A stretch of 64,000 nucleotides of DNA from Phascolomyces articulosus (Eukaryota; Mucoromycota; Mucoromycetes; Mucorales; Lichtheimiaceae): NCBI GenBank assembly GCA_025677815.1, contig JAIXMP010000038.1, positions 248,001-312,000 on the forward strand, written 5' to 3'. The position numbers were made by a program, and so were the translations under genes. Below are positions 10,646-23,289 of the stretch, one piece after another. The notes below the pieces were generated by a model. The model was not told the DNA's origin and ran no database searches. It was given only the letters and a program-made list of their open reading frames with translations. Position 1 is the stretch's first letter; each line of letters opens with the position of its first letter.

Positions 10646-13211
10646 TTATACCACAGGGCCTCCACCAAATCCATCAAATCGATCACCACCATTGGTATTA
10701 TTATTAAGCTGTTGATGAGGATCCTCTACACCACCATTCGTTGCCACTGTGACATAAGCGGCTGCTTCGGCTGCTAATGTTTGTGGATCAATCATCATTG
10801 AAAAACTTTGAGGTTGATGTGTCGTAGTGGTGGTCGATACACTGGTATCCATCATGACAGGTTCAAATTTTACAGGAGCTTGATGGTGAGCTGCTGATAA
10901 AGCAGCACTAAAAGCTAAGTGTTGTTGAGGAGAAGAAGTCGCACTAGAAGCTGTGGTCGTACCTGATGACATTTGAAATGGTGTAGGTGTTTGAGGATTC
11001 GAAGATGGGTGGAAAGGTTGTGAATGTTGCGGCGGAGGAGGCGAAATATGCTGCTGTTGAGATGCTTGTTGTGGATGTGAATGAGGATCTATCATATGCT
11101 GTTGTTGTTGAGGTGGTCGTGGTTGTTGTGTTAATGGAGGTGGTTGCATGGTAGCTGTTGGTGTAGGAGGAGGCATAGGTTGTACATTATGTAAAAATTC
11201 AACGGGCACCTGTCCCGTGTAATTATACGGTTGTGTACTTGGATAAGGAATTGTGGTAGGTGCCGTTGGAATGGCTGTTTCGTGTGTTTTTTCATGCTTT
11301 TTCAATGATCGAGAATGATAATAGGCTTTTTGACATCCTTTAACAGGACATATAAACGGTCTCACATTTGAATGTGTTTTAATATGCGTTGTTAATGAAT
11401 CCGGTCTTGAAAATCGTTTACCACAACCTAAAAAAAAATAGGATTTTTTTTAGCTTAGTTAAATGATTTTTCGTGTCACCATTTTTCATCTCAAACTTTA
11501 TAAACTCCACTTTGCCATCGTCTTAATTCATTAAAACAAACACATACCAGCAATTGTGCAAACAAAAGGTCGTTCACCCGTATGCGTCCGTAAATGATTA
11601 TACATTTTATGTCGTTTTGTAAATGGTTTTTGATTTCTTGGACATCCTTCCCATTCACAACGATAAGTAGGCTAAAAATCAATAAAAATAGCAAAAGAGA
11701 GAGTATTTCTTTTTTTAGTATGCTTGTGTTTCCCCATTTTGAACCGGAACCAACAATAATCACGACATTTTTTTCACACCCCAATTTTTTTTTCCTTTAA
11801 TATAAAAATTAGTTACCTTGCCACTACCAACATGATTGTCTCTGATATGTTCAATCAATGATTGCATCCCATCACACATTTCACCACAATCTTTCCATAA
11901 ACATTGCATTGGTTTAGGAGCTACTTGTTCTTGATTTTCGGTTTGTTCTGGATTTTCACTTTCTGTTTGTTCCTGATTCTCACTCTCAGCCTCTTCCTCT
12001 TCATCTTCTTCTTCCAATTCATCTCCTTCAGTATGATTTTCATGATGCATACGATCAGTTGTGGAGGATGTATCGGTCCGTTGATGATGATTATCGGGAG
12101 GAGTCGAAGGACCCTCCTCTTCTTCATCTATATTGGTACTGGTTTCAGATTTCACTTCACCCATTTCCACATTAGGATGAGATGCAGCTGCTTGTTGTTG
12201 CTGTTGCAACTGTAATTGATGTTGTTCAGCATCTCGTTTTTCTTGTTCCAACGTTACTAATCGAGCAATTAATTCTTCTCGAGACATGCCTTCAAATTCC
12301 TTTGCAGAAACATCTGTTTTTTGTGCTATGGTTTCTGATAAAGCAGGTGTAGTTTGATGTTGTAACTTTAAATCGGTTGCTGAAGGAGGGGATGGGATCG
12401 ATATCTGTTGGGGTTTGTGTACCGATTCACGTCGATTATTACTATTATCATTGTTATTGTTCATGGTATTATGCTGTTGCTGTTGTTGCTGCTGATGTTG
12501 ATTATTATTTTCGACATGAAGATGACGGTGATTTTCTTCCATAATCACATCAGGCGTTTGCATATTTTGTTGTTGTTGCTGATGCTGCTGTTGTAACATG
12601 GCCGCGGAATACAATGCCTGCTTTTTTGTTTTAATAAAAGAGATAAGTTTATCACGTTTTTATCATATCCAAATAAAGTAAAAAAAATTGAAATGGTTCC
12701 TGCTCCCCCTTTCCCTCTTCTCCATTTCTATTTGTTACAAATAGAGTCTCTGTCATAAAAATCATGGACACTTTTTTTTTATTTTACCTTTTCATGTGAA
12801 AATGTATCTTGTGCTGTCGCCGCTGCTGCTGATGAAGGACTTTGTGCCACAGGCTGTTGTTCATTGATAAACACAGTATTTTGCATTGTATTCTGTTGTT
12901 GATTGGGTTGTACAGCAACAGCATATTGTTGTTGTTGTTGACGCATACCCAATTGATCAGGGCGCTGTAACATGATAACGTTGGAAGGTATATTGTTATC
13001 GTGCACCAATTCATGCACCATAGTTTGTGTAGGTGAAATCATGGCAGTACTAACAGCAAAATTCTGTTGTTGTTGGTGCTGCTGTTGCTGCTGTTGTTGT
13101 TGAGATCTTGCTAACTGTTGCGCCATCGCTTGTTGAGCAGCGGCAGCAGCAACCATCGCTTGGTCTTGCGGACTTTGCTGTGGTGGTGGTTGCTGTTGCT
13201 GTTGCTGTTGC

Positions 13212-13248
<37 letters not shown>

Positions 13249-14518
13249 GACCTTGTCCAAACAATATATCCTGAATCATTTGATTCTGTTGTTGTTGTTG
13301 TTGCTGCTGCTGATGTTGTTGTTGATTTTGCATAACAAGATGTTGATCCACTTGTTGCTGAGATTGTCCAAAATTATGCGATACATTTTGTTCATTAAAT
13401 CCCATTATTTGCGTATTTCCATTCATTTGATCCATTGGTATATTTTGCTGTTGCTGTTGCTGTTGGGATTGCTGTACCATTTGCTGTTGCCGCTGCTGTT
13501 GTTGGATCATATTCATTTGGCTTCCTAAACCTGTCATCATCTGTTGCTACATGATTTATATGGACAATGATTAATACACACGACGTGAAATTGGACTCTA
13601 AAAGTCCTCTTTATCATTGTCATTTGACACCATATGAGTTCTTTTCTCTCTCACTTTTTCTATACTTACATTATTGGGATCATTCACCATAGTCACATCA
13701 CCAGTATGTTGCATCATGGCATCTGGAGAAGTGATATTATGTCCCAACATTAACGCTGATTGCTGTTGTCCATGGATCTGCATCGCCTGTTGCTGTTGTT
13801 GCTGAGGCGAATGTTGTTGTGAAGATGGTTGTTGAACAGCAAGCGATTGCTCTTGATGATCTGCTGATACTATCGTCACACGATCTGTTTGGGATGCAGG
13901 AGTACTAGGATGCTGTTGGTTGATAAGCCCTGCAGACTGCGGGCTAAATGCCTGTTGCTGCTGTTGCGGCGGCAATGGAGGTTGTTGCTGTTGTTGTTGA
14001 ACATTCGAATCATGATTCACTGAAACAGCCGCAGCCATGGCCATGAGTTGCTGCTGCTGTTGTTGTTGTTGCTGTTGTTGTTCCATATTTAATGATTGTT
14101 GTTGAATGTTTGCATTTAAAGGAATGCCCATAGGCTGCTGTTGTTGCTGTGCAGTAATATTACTCGTCATTGCACCGAGATTTTGAAGTGAAACAGCATG
14201 TCCAGGTGTTGTATTATTATGACATTGTAATTGTTGTTGTTGTAAAGCATTCGAAATTTGGTGCTGAAATAAAGGTTGACCATCTTCAGGTGTTGTTACT
14301 TGTGGTGTATTAACAAAATGGGCTTGGAATGGTGGTTGTTGAGTTACAACAGGTACGGCAGGAACAGAAAAAGTATTCACCCCTGATTGAGCATGGTGTT
14401 GTTGTTGTTGTTGTTGTTGTGGAAGCACAAGCATCTCCCCAGCAGAAAATGTCATGGTATTAGCAGCATCAGTAGTGGGATCGGATGATGTCTGGAGATC
14501 TGAAGCTTGGGCTTCCAT
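10646..14518 (-). CDS. Large polyglutamine C2H2 zinc-finger transcription factor (GLI/ZIC-like finger array)
   Basis: Five exons, 14518-13670, 13546-12788, 12617-11817, 11671-11548 and 11427-10646, give 1104 residues. The first 540 are dominated by Gln runs (the longest about 20 residues, near 13194-13250) mixed with Asn, Pro and Met, typical of an activation domain. Exon 3 has an acidic stretch (EEEDELEEEDEEEE type) and a Leu-rich helix (SREELIARLVTLEQEKRDAE) that could be a short coiled coil. Four C2H2 fingers follow at about residues 770-910: CLWKDCGEMCDG, CEWEGCPRNQKPF, CTIAGCGKRFSRPDSLTTHIKTH and CPVKGCQKAYYHSRSLKKHEKTH. The order, with W after the first Cys and a long second finger, resembles GLI/ZIC or PacC-like arrays. 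Nuclear DNA-binding regulator; target unknown. The tail is Pro/Gln/Thr-rich. Confidence 0.85.
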
Positions 14519-16591
14519 GAGTTAATTAAAATTAAATAATAATAATAATAAAGGAGGGAGTGGTGGTGGTATTATTCTTGTTTTTGTTATAATGGCAATA
14601 ATGACGAAAAATAAAACAAGAAAAAGAAATATATAGAATAACTAAATAATATAAAGGAAAAGAAGAATATTAAAGGATTTGTGTGTGTGTCTTATTTTTG
14701 GGTTTCCCTTTCAGCCGATTTTTTTTTGGAGTGTTCGAAAAAAAAACAAAAAACAAAAAAAAAGGTAAAAAAAAAAAAAAAAAAAAAAAAGAGGATGAAA
14801 TTATGTTCTTTCAAATGCTTCAAAGGACTATTGTATATAGACAAAGTTAGAGTTGATGATTTTTGACCAAAAGGTGCTGCTTAAGATTAGGGTTTAAGCA
14901 TACAATTGTTAATAATTGTCGGAAAACATAATAAATAATAATAATAAAAAAATCTTTTTATATCAAAAGAAAAATGTGAATGTTTCTAATCCAAAAAGTG
15001 AACACGTTTTATTCATGATCATGACAGCTCTTTTTTTTCTTTATCAACCACTTTTTCTTATCGATAATTGATAGACAAAAGCACCAATGCCACTACTAGC
15101 CACACAGCATCTTTATTATTTGTTATTTATCCTGCTTGATAGATAGATGATGATGGTTCTATTTTCCTCCGATCAAAAGTTCTTCTTTTACTCCCCCAAC
15201 AATTTTTATTTTTATAATCTGAAAAATAAAAGATGATTAATAGGGTGATAATCCTTAAAGAGTAAACTTCAACTGTGCAGTCGGGAAAAAAATTTCATCA
15301 GCCTCTCTTTTTTGAGAGAGAAAAATAGAAAAAAACACTGCAAAGAATGTTTCACAAAGGTTGCAAATGTCCGAATAAAAAAAGATCCAGAGGAGTGTCT
15401 TCTGGTCTAATTTTAGTGGTTAGTTAATGGAATTATTGATAAGTTTCTTTTATATAAAAAGTGATTAGAAACTGTCGATCCTCCTTTTTAAACTTTTGTT
15501 CTTTTCTTGTTCTATTATTTTATTATTGATCCATTAATTAATTGGATGATCTATCTATTATCCCATGAAAAGAATTCTTTGATGATCATCCTAATAAGAA
15601 ATATAGGTGAATATAAAATAACTTTATGAGATGAAATAATAATAAAAAAGCGTGGAAACGCACGGTTCATGTTATAATAAAAAACTTACTTTGCTGTCGT
15701 ACGCTGTGAAATGTATGTATACAAAAATAGTTTCGTGAAACCCCAAATAAAATAGTTCAATCACTTTCTTTCTTCAGTTTCGATCAGCTGATGAACCTTT
15801 TATTATAAACTCCTTCCATCCCAACTAACAAACAACTACGATGATGCTATCTTTAATATAATTTTCGCCGTCATGGTTACTGTTGCCATGGCTACTGTTA
15901 CTATGGATACAGTTGTTATGAATATGGCTGTTAATTAATAATCGTTCAGTCACCATGGGAACGGCATTTCATATACAAAAGAATGTGATCATCCGAACAC
16001 GTATCTTTTGAGTTACGGTTACAATAACTTGTCTAACCTTTGAATTGATAACGTGTTTATAAACATTGACTCACCAAAAAAATGAAAACCTTCTTTTTTT
16101 ATAATCATGTGCGATGATTGTTGTTGTACTGGTCTAAATAACTATAAATGCTGTGGATGCATAATAAAGACTAAACAAAAACAAATGTGTACCTTAATTA
16201 ATTAATAATACATTTACTTCTCCACACGACGATGACAACGAATGTTATTATTAAAAAAAGGGTAATATCATTATCTTACAAATAAATAAAACCATTGAAA
16301 AAGAATTAGTCAAATTGTCCCGGAATACACAATGATCTCTCCCACTCTTCGCCTGGGATACTTTATACTCTCACCCACACCTTTTGGGGGAGGAAAAAAA
16401 AGTTAAGGGGGAAAGGCTTATGTAAGATTATTCTTGGTCTTTTACCCGAGATAAAAGCTTTTCATCACAAAACACAAACATACTCCTTTTTATTATTATT
16501 GAAAAGATAGGGTTTTATAAATGTCAATCATGACAAATCGCAATGTATTTGATGGTTAAGGAGGTTTTGTGCTTGCTTGTTTGAAAGTTTC
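14519..16591. other. Intergenic upstream of the polyQ factor
   Basis: About 2.1 kb. Directly upstream of the start are AAT repeats and, at about 14765-14792, a pure A run of over 20 bases. Around 15870-15930 a short GTTACTGTTGCCATGG-like unit recurs imperfectly. No gene, RNA or transposon signature was found. The length suits an extended promoter of a regulatory gene, but no defined site can be named. Confidence 0.5.
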
Positions 16592-19500
16592 TTATTTTAA
16601 ATGAGAAATAAATTCAAATACATAAGAAACAACACCTTTTCCAGCTTCATCTCGCAACATTGGATCAGGAAGACGCAATAAATCCTTGTCATAATGATCC
16701 CAACTATATAGATTTTTTTACAAGATGATCAGTAAGGTTTTCGTCACTTTAGTATCACTTCAAATGAATTACCTGCTTGCATCACCATATTGCATCGCTT
16801 CAGCTTGTCGATATTGTTTTCCTTGAATACATCGTTTACCTAATCATCGCCCATCATGTATTTATTAGATATTTGAACTTTTTTCTATCGTTCTAATTTG
16901 TTCAATAAACCTTACATTTAAATGTATCATGCGTTTCACATTCACTTTCAGTATTCAATTGGAAGAGTTGTCGCATATCAGCCAATGAAAAATGACGTTC
17001 AGTATCTGTCGCTTCATCCACAACACAATTGGAAATAGATTGTTTATGAGATTGGCGTTGAAAGATCTTTTCTTCGATCGTGCCAGCACCAATAAATCGA
17101 TAAATGAAACCTATCATTATGCATCATAGAGAGATGAGATAAATATTTTTTTTGCTCTTGATCATGTCAATATATATATATATTAACTTACAATCCTTTT
17201 TTTGACCATCTCTCCAAATTCGAGCTAATGCTTGTTGATCAGCAGCAGGATTCCAATCTGGATCAAATAAAATCAACCGATTGGCGCCAATCAAGTTAAG
17301 ACCACAACCACCCGCTTTACTACTTAATAAAAAGACAAATTCTTCTCCTTCTGGATCATTAAAGCGATCCACTAATTTTTGACGTTTTGGAATGGTCATG
17401 GTTCCATCCAATCGTAATACACCATACCTAGAATATCATACTTTGTTAGTTTCTTCTATTTGAGAAAGCTTCCCATGGTGTGACGTTTTTTTTTTAAAAA
17501 AAAAACTTACTTGTGTTGTCGACAATATGTTTGAATAAGGTCAAGGGTTTGTGTGTAATTGCTGACAATAACAATCTTATCTTCTGTCTCACGTTTGATG
17601 CGTGCCAACATTCTAAAATAATAATATAATAAAAGGATTAAAGTTTGTTTCATAATGACATTAACAGGTATGACAGAAAGGAATCTTATTATTTTTACAC
17701 TTACCGCTCCAATACCATGAATTTACCAGAAAAGGTTGGTTTCACTGTTGCATGACGTCCTGTGCTATGATAATCATCTGGAAGAATATCTTCGGAACCT
17801 TCAAGTTCTTCTGGTAATTTTAATAATCCCGGATGATTACATAATTTCTTGAGCATGGTAATAGCCTAGAGATAAAAAAAAAAAACAAAAAGATGAAATG
17901 AGTTTATGTTCATTCATATATATGTAATCCTCCTCTTGACTACCAAGTAGTTCTTTTTTACCTTTAATGGTTGACTCCCTTGACCTCGAAGTAACTTTTT
18001 AATTTCTGGTGATTTTTGGAAAAGATTGTAAAGTTCTAGTTGCAATGGAGCCAGTTTACAAAAGACAACGTGCTCATATTTGGTGGGTACTATATAAGTA
18101 AATAGAAAAGAAGAGTGGATGAATAACCTGTCCTTTAAACGAAATTCATTGTCTATTGAAAGAGGGAAAAAACTTACAATATTTGTTGAGGATATCATTG
18201 GTTCGACGAATCGTAAATCGGGAGACAATAGCCCAAAATTCAGCCACTTTTTCATCACTGATTTGTCGATCTTTTTCAGAAGCATCTGCATCACGACCTC
18301 GTAAAATTGGGTTTTCAAAGTTTCGACGGAATTCATTGGGTGTGCCTAATAATCCGGGATTGGCAAAGTCCAAAAGTGAATAGTATTCACTTAAATCGTT
18401 CTAGATAAATGTATCATATTTTGTATGTTAGATCATCCTTGTCATTTTTAAAAAGGAGAGAGAATGTGAATTTCATACCTGGATAGGTGTACCAGAAAGA
18501 ATGACTCGCCGTTGTACCGGTAAGCTATTCAATTCTTGAAAGAGTAGGGAAGCTAATACACATGAAAAAAAGATGGATCACTTTAATTTCTTTTGAAAGA
18601 AATAAAACATGAACATCATGATAATGAAAAAAAAACAACTTACATCCGTTCTTGAGTCGATGTCCTTCATCACAAAGAAGTAAGCCAATAGGTGAATTCT
18701 TCAAGTACTTTGTATATGATCGTAATGTTTCATAAGAGATGATCAATACTATGAAATGGGATGTGATTATAAATCAAAAATTATCAGCAAAAATTTCATA
18801 CTAGGGAACAAAAAAAAAATTATACCCATCCAACAACAGTCGATGGTTATATAAAAAAACACGTATGTATTACCTGGATTTACGATTTGTCCTTGCGCAG
18901 CAGCCCACCGTTTCACTGTAAGGATCTTTTCTTTACTATTTGAATTATCAACAACAAGAGGTCGAACACGATTCTCTCCGAGCCATTTTGCTATTTATTG
19001 TTTAAAAAAATATCCGTTAGATTCAGACAAAAAATAGTGTGAACGTGTTAAAGAGAAAAAAAAATCACATACTGAATTCATTTGCCCAATTGCGTACAAG
19101 ACTGGAAGGACACGTAATAATAGCTTTTTGAATAGTGGATTTGCCCATTTCACCTGATTGTCGTAATAAGGTCCAAACCAAAGAAATACATTGAAGCTAT
19201 ATAATCATCGTGATGAGTAAGATCATTTATCTATTATTTATAAAATATTCATTATCAACTTACAGTTTTTCCAAGACCCATTTCGTCTGCCATAATACAT
19301 CTAATATAAATAAAGGTTAATTTAATTTGGATTCGCTTTTTTTTTTGGTACCTGAAAGAAAACATCGCGAGGTATAACACGTAAAAAAAATACTTACCCA
19401 AAGGCATCAGGTTGAACTTTACCCGTTGTACATCGATACAAGAATTTTAAACCATCCAATTGATGTGGACGTAAGATTCTTGTCAATACAGGATCCAACA

Positions 19501-20173
19501 TGACAGGTGCTTTTTTACTTTCTTCTTTTTTTAAACCCAAGATTTCAGATAATGATTTTTTGCCTGGTCGTAATAATTTTTCTGGTTTTGGTTTCTCTTT
19601 AGGTTCTTCTTCCTCTTCATCGAGTTCGTCTTCTTCTTCGTTGTTGGATGAACCATTCATTTTGGCAGCTGCGGCGGCTGCAGCTTCAGCTTCTCGTTGT
19701 TGGCGTTGTAATTCTTCCTCTTCTTTTGGGTCCCATAAAATAATGACATCTTCTGCATTGGGATCATATAATAACCGATTCATGGTACCTGTACGTCGTC
19801 GCATACCCAATGTTCGACGCGCACCAAATGAATTAGAAACCACGGTATTTTCATTACCAGGTGCCAATGGAACTTTGAATTTTTTGGTCAACACAGCTCG
19901 AGCATCATAATCTTTGGGAATACGTGATAATGGCCAAAGGTTTTTGATAGGAGCGGCATTGGCTAAATTGAAACGTTGTTTTTTATTGCCGGTACCATCA
20001 TCGTCAAAGTCGGAATCGTCGTCACTATTGTTGTGATTGTTGCTCACATCCCCAAGAGCATAACTTTTAATTGTACGTTTTCGTTTGGGAAATCGTTTTA
20101 AGTTTTTCTCTTGTTCCTCTAATTGTTGTTGCTTTTGTTGTAAAATAAGTGATTTGGGTTTTTTGAGAATCAT
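16592..20173 (-). CDS. RAD54: RAD54 DNA repair/recombination translocase
   Basis: Swi2/Snf2-family double-strand DNA translocase that works with Rad51 in homologous recombination. Fourteen exons: 20173-19398, 19300-19264, 19196-19073, 18990-18874, 18748-18644, 18552-18479, 18400-18178, 18089-17962, 17865-17705, 17612-17511, 17427-17192, 17110-16916, 16839-16773, 16703-16592; 818 residues, phases closed. Motifs in order: [21 protein letters not shown] (264-271, Walker A), DEGH (378-381), SGTPIQ (406-411), [49 protein letters not shown], and [14 protein letters not shown] followed by [18 protein letters not shown]. The latter block and [15 protein letters not shown] single out RAD54 among Snf2 proteins. 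The N-terminus is Lys/Arg-rich with an acidic/Ala insert at about residues 170-210. An in-frame ATG at 20227 would add 18 residues. Confidence 0.95.
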
Positions 20174-20454
20174 TTTTTTTTTGTTGTTATGAAGAATGGA
20201 AAAGAAAAAAGATAGAGATAAAATCAATCAATGCGCAGCACAGGCAGGTCCTTTAAAACTACACGTTCTTTTTTAAACAATAAAAAAACTCCCTTTCCAC
20301 TATTGCTGCAGCTCAAAATAAATTTTCACTATTCTCTGCACTAAAAAATCGTGAACTCTCAATAGCATAATAGACACGAATATTATACACTCTCTTTTCA
20401 ATTTTTTTTATTATATTTATTTATTTATAATATATATGTATAAAAATAGGTATT

Positions 20455-21225
20455 CTAAATCAACAATTTATAAACGGTAGCAACAGAAGTACCCAACATG
20501 ACCAAGGTACCAAGCATACCAAATCGACCATGTCCTCGCTTTTCAGGTGTACCAGTAGAATAACCACGGGCATAAAAAACGCGGCTCAACAAATAGGCTA
20601 AACCAGCACCAGCTGTAATTTCAGGGTAGGAGATACCTCCAGTGAAGAGAAGAACACCAAAGGTTGGGAAGTTTTCCAAGGTATTCTATATAGTTGTTTC
20701 GATTATTATCTCTTTAACAAATGATACGATGGTTTACTTTTATCGTTATTATTATTTACCTGGTGAACTCTTTGTTTGCAATTGAATACATGTTTATCAA
20801 AATCTGTTTCTGCTTCTGCTTTATCAGCATAGGCTATATATCACAAATACAATTTTGAAAGATGTGAGTGTGTGGGTGTGTGAGAATAACATTCATCCTT
20901 CAGATAATAAGTTCTAAACGGTTTTATTATTGAAATATAAGTAATACATACGTAATGGATAAGGTACACCAGCTCGCTTTCGTGCGCCAAAGACAGCTCC
21001 TCCCATAACAGTAAGTTGAACAACGGAAAGAATAGCTATGGAAATGACCTACAATAAATAGGTACCATGTTGTTAGTTCGCTGGATGCATAAGAAACAAA
21101 ATGACGATGGGCATGGATAGATGAAAACCCAAGTTACACTTGTTGTTGATATGATGAATATATAAACTCGTGTTACTAAAACTTACATAACCGTAAGCAG
21201 AAGGAATTACAATATCAGTGGGCAT
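20455..21225 (-). CDS. MGST3: MAPEG-family microsomal glutathione S-transferase 3
   Basis: Small membrane enzyme of the MAPEG family; in animals MGST3 has glutathione transferase/peroxidase activity in ER or mitochondrial membrane. Four exons, 21225-21187, 21048-20952, 20833-20760 and 20685-20455, give 146 residues (human about 152). Family marks are HVFNCKQRVHQNTLENFP, the region containing the conserved glutathione-site Arg and Asn, then ITAGAGLAYLLSRVFYARGY and TGTPEKRGHGRFG. Four hydrophobic segments are visible: residues 12-32, 75-92, 95-112 and 128-145. There is no cleavable leader. Lies about 280 bases downstream of the RAD54 start, with both on the minus strand. Confidence 0.93.
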
Positions 21226-22599
21226 TTTGTTGTATTTGGATTTAGGAAGAAAAGAAAAGTTGTAGTTATGGATAATAAGAAAATAAGAAATTTGCCATCT
21301 CAAGTCCCCGTTTTTATATTTTTTTTCAAAGCGCACGATCCATTGTTATAAATGGAAAGTAATCGTAACATTACGTCTTATTTCGGTCTGAACCTCATGA
21401 TCTCTCAAGCATAAATTTTATTACATTTGGGAAAAACAAGGCACCCTGATTTCTGGTGCTTTACGTAAAGTTTACAACAGAAACAGAATGGAGTAATAAC
21501 ACGATACCAAAAAAACTATAGCATATATATATATATATATACCTCTTTTTGTATATTATCTTACGCAATAGTATCAACTATATAGAAAAGTTGCTTTTCT
21601 TACAAAGATTTGCAAAACGGCGATACAATTGTTGATCCCTCTGTTGCTGTGTATCCTCTGACAGGAAAAATTAAAAAATGATTTGCTTGACTCAAGTACG
21701 AACTTGTTCCTCCAAACGTTCCCGACAATACATAAAAAAAAGATACGTGTTTTTTTTTCATTGTACTCACACAACAATAAAGAATGTAGTCGTGTCTGTA
21801 CCATAAAAAGAAAATTTAACCGGGTGAGTGTTCGTCATTTTTCTATATATATAAATCTTAACCCCTTACATGACGTGGCTGAGTCAACTTTGCCATATGC
21901 CGGAACGATTCAGGTACAACCATCAGTAAATTTTTTTGACTCATGAATGGTTCGGTTCAGTTTTCTTCGATTTATTTAATTCATTGCTTATAGAAAAAGA
22001 ACGTCTTAGAATATGTCAGATTTCTATTTGGTACGGCGGATGTTTTTGTAAAGTTATTCACAGAACGTACAAATGTATATTTTGAGCAGTAATCATGGCA
22101 AACATGAGAGGAACTTATTGATTCTATCTATATTTCCTCTATATATGTTTCACCACTATCTTTGTTTTAAAAATATATCTATATAGAACCAACATATATT
22201 TTCTGGTTCCATCCAAACGGATTAATAATATAGTACTTGGAAGATATTTCTTCTTCTTTGGGAAAGGGGAAGATCAAAGATTATTAAGCAACCATCAATG
22301 AAGACGAAAACTACTAAATGCAGGAATCAGAATCGCCACCGCCATTTTGATCGAACGAACATATTTAAATTCTAGCAACGATGTGTGCCACGATAACAAG
22401 CAGAGTACTAAAATATAGAGTTGCTCTGAATTATCTTTCTTTGAAGACTAGGTATTATCTTATAGCACAAGTAATTCTATTGGTGTCAAAATGGATCAAT
22501 GACCTTCCTAGATATATACCTCGGGGGTAGTTCCCTTTTATTTGAAAGCAAAGTGATCAAAAGGGTGCGTTACATACATGATTGCTAGTTGCTTTTTCC
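21226..22599. other. Intergenic, left part of the repeat island
   Basis: About 1.4 kb. An (AT)n tract lies at about 21523-21541. Open frames at 21574-21946 are short and unsupported. Composition grades into the repeat-rich DNA that follows. Confidence 0.45.
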
Positions 22600-22900
22600 C
22601 GTTGTTAATTATGACACGACAATATTTGACATGTTTTACCAAAAGTGAAAGATGGTTTCCTTTGAGAAATAGACATTTTTTTTTATCTCACTACATAACA
22701 GCACCGATTGCCATAGATACAGTAGTTTCTTATTCATGTACTTTGACAAGGTATCCCGTTGCAATTTAAAAACAAGAGCGCACTGTAATAAGTTATATAT
22801 AATTGTGAAGAGGTAAAAGTCAATGTTTATTAACACTTTAGCTTAATAAAATAATAATAATAGTGGTTAATGCCATTAGAAAGAGAGTCATACGTATTGG
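22600..22900 (+). repeat. Partial third copy of the island's dispersed repeat
   Basis: By eye this stretch aligns with 29800-30020 in the same orientation: TTTCCTTTGAGAAATAGAC against TTTCCTCTGAAAAATAGAC, a shared ATTGCCATA/CTTGCCATA step, TTTCTTATTCATGTACTTTG against TTTCTTATCCACATACTTTG, and GAAGAGGTAAAAG against GACGAGGTAGAAAG. It is clearly more decayed than the other two copies. Boundaries are approximate. Confidence 0.55.
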
Positions 22901-23289
22901 TATCATTTATATAAATAAATACTGGTATATAGAATGATGCAAATGTGATATCCTAGTTCACCAAAATGCCCGTGTAATACCATCTGATCAATTAAAAATA
23001 TTTGACTTGTATCATAAGCTATTGATGATAATGGTTAAAGCACTTATATGTCCAAAATAAAGGCCCATATAACATCATGTATAGTAATGGATTATATTTT
23101 TTCTTTAATATACACTATAACTCCATTATGATCAATAGTCACTTATTTAAATCTAAATCATATACTTCAATACTCTATTATTATTATTATTCCTTATTTT
23201 TAAGATCGCTTATTCTAACTTATATATGTATAATATAAAAGCAAACATACGCAGGTTCAAGTCTTTCATCCTTCAAACCTCCATAATTT

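Noticed and set aside
13118..13528. Leu/Val/His-rich plus-strand frames opposite the polyQ gene
   Set aside because: Shadow of CAG/CAA repeats of the zinc-finger gene on the other strand.
20174..20227. Upstream ATG extending RAD54 by 18 residues
   Set aside because: The extension MILSLSFFFSILHNNKKK is unlike RAD54 N-termini; the ATG at 20173 is followed by a typical basic start.
23250..23275. GGTTCAAGTC resembling a tRNA B box
   Set aside because: No matching A box, acceptor stem or anticodon arm at the proper distance. No other tRNA-like pair was found.
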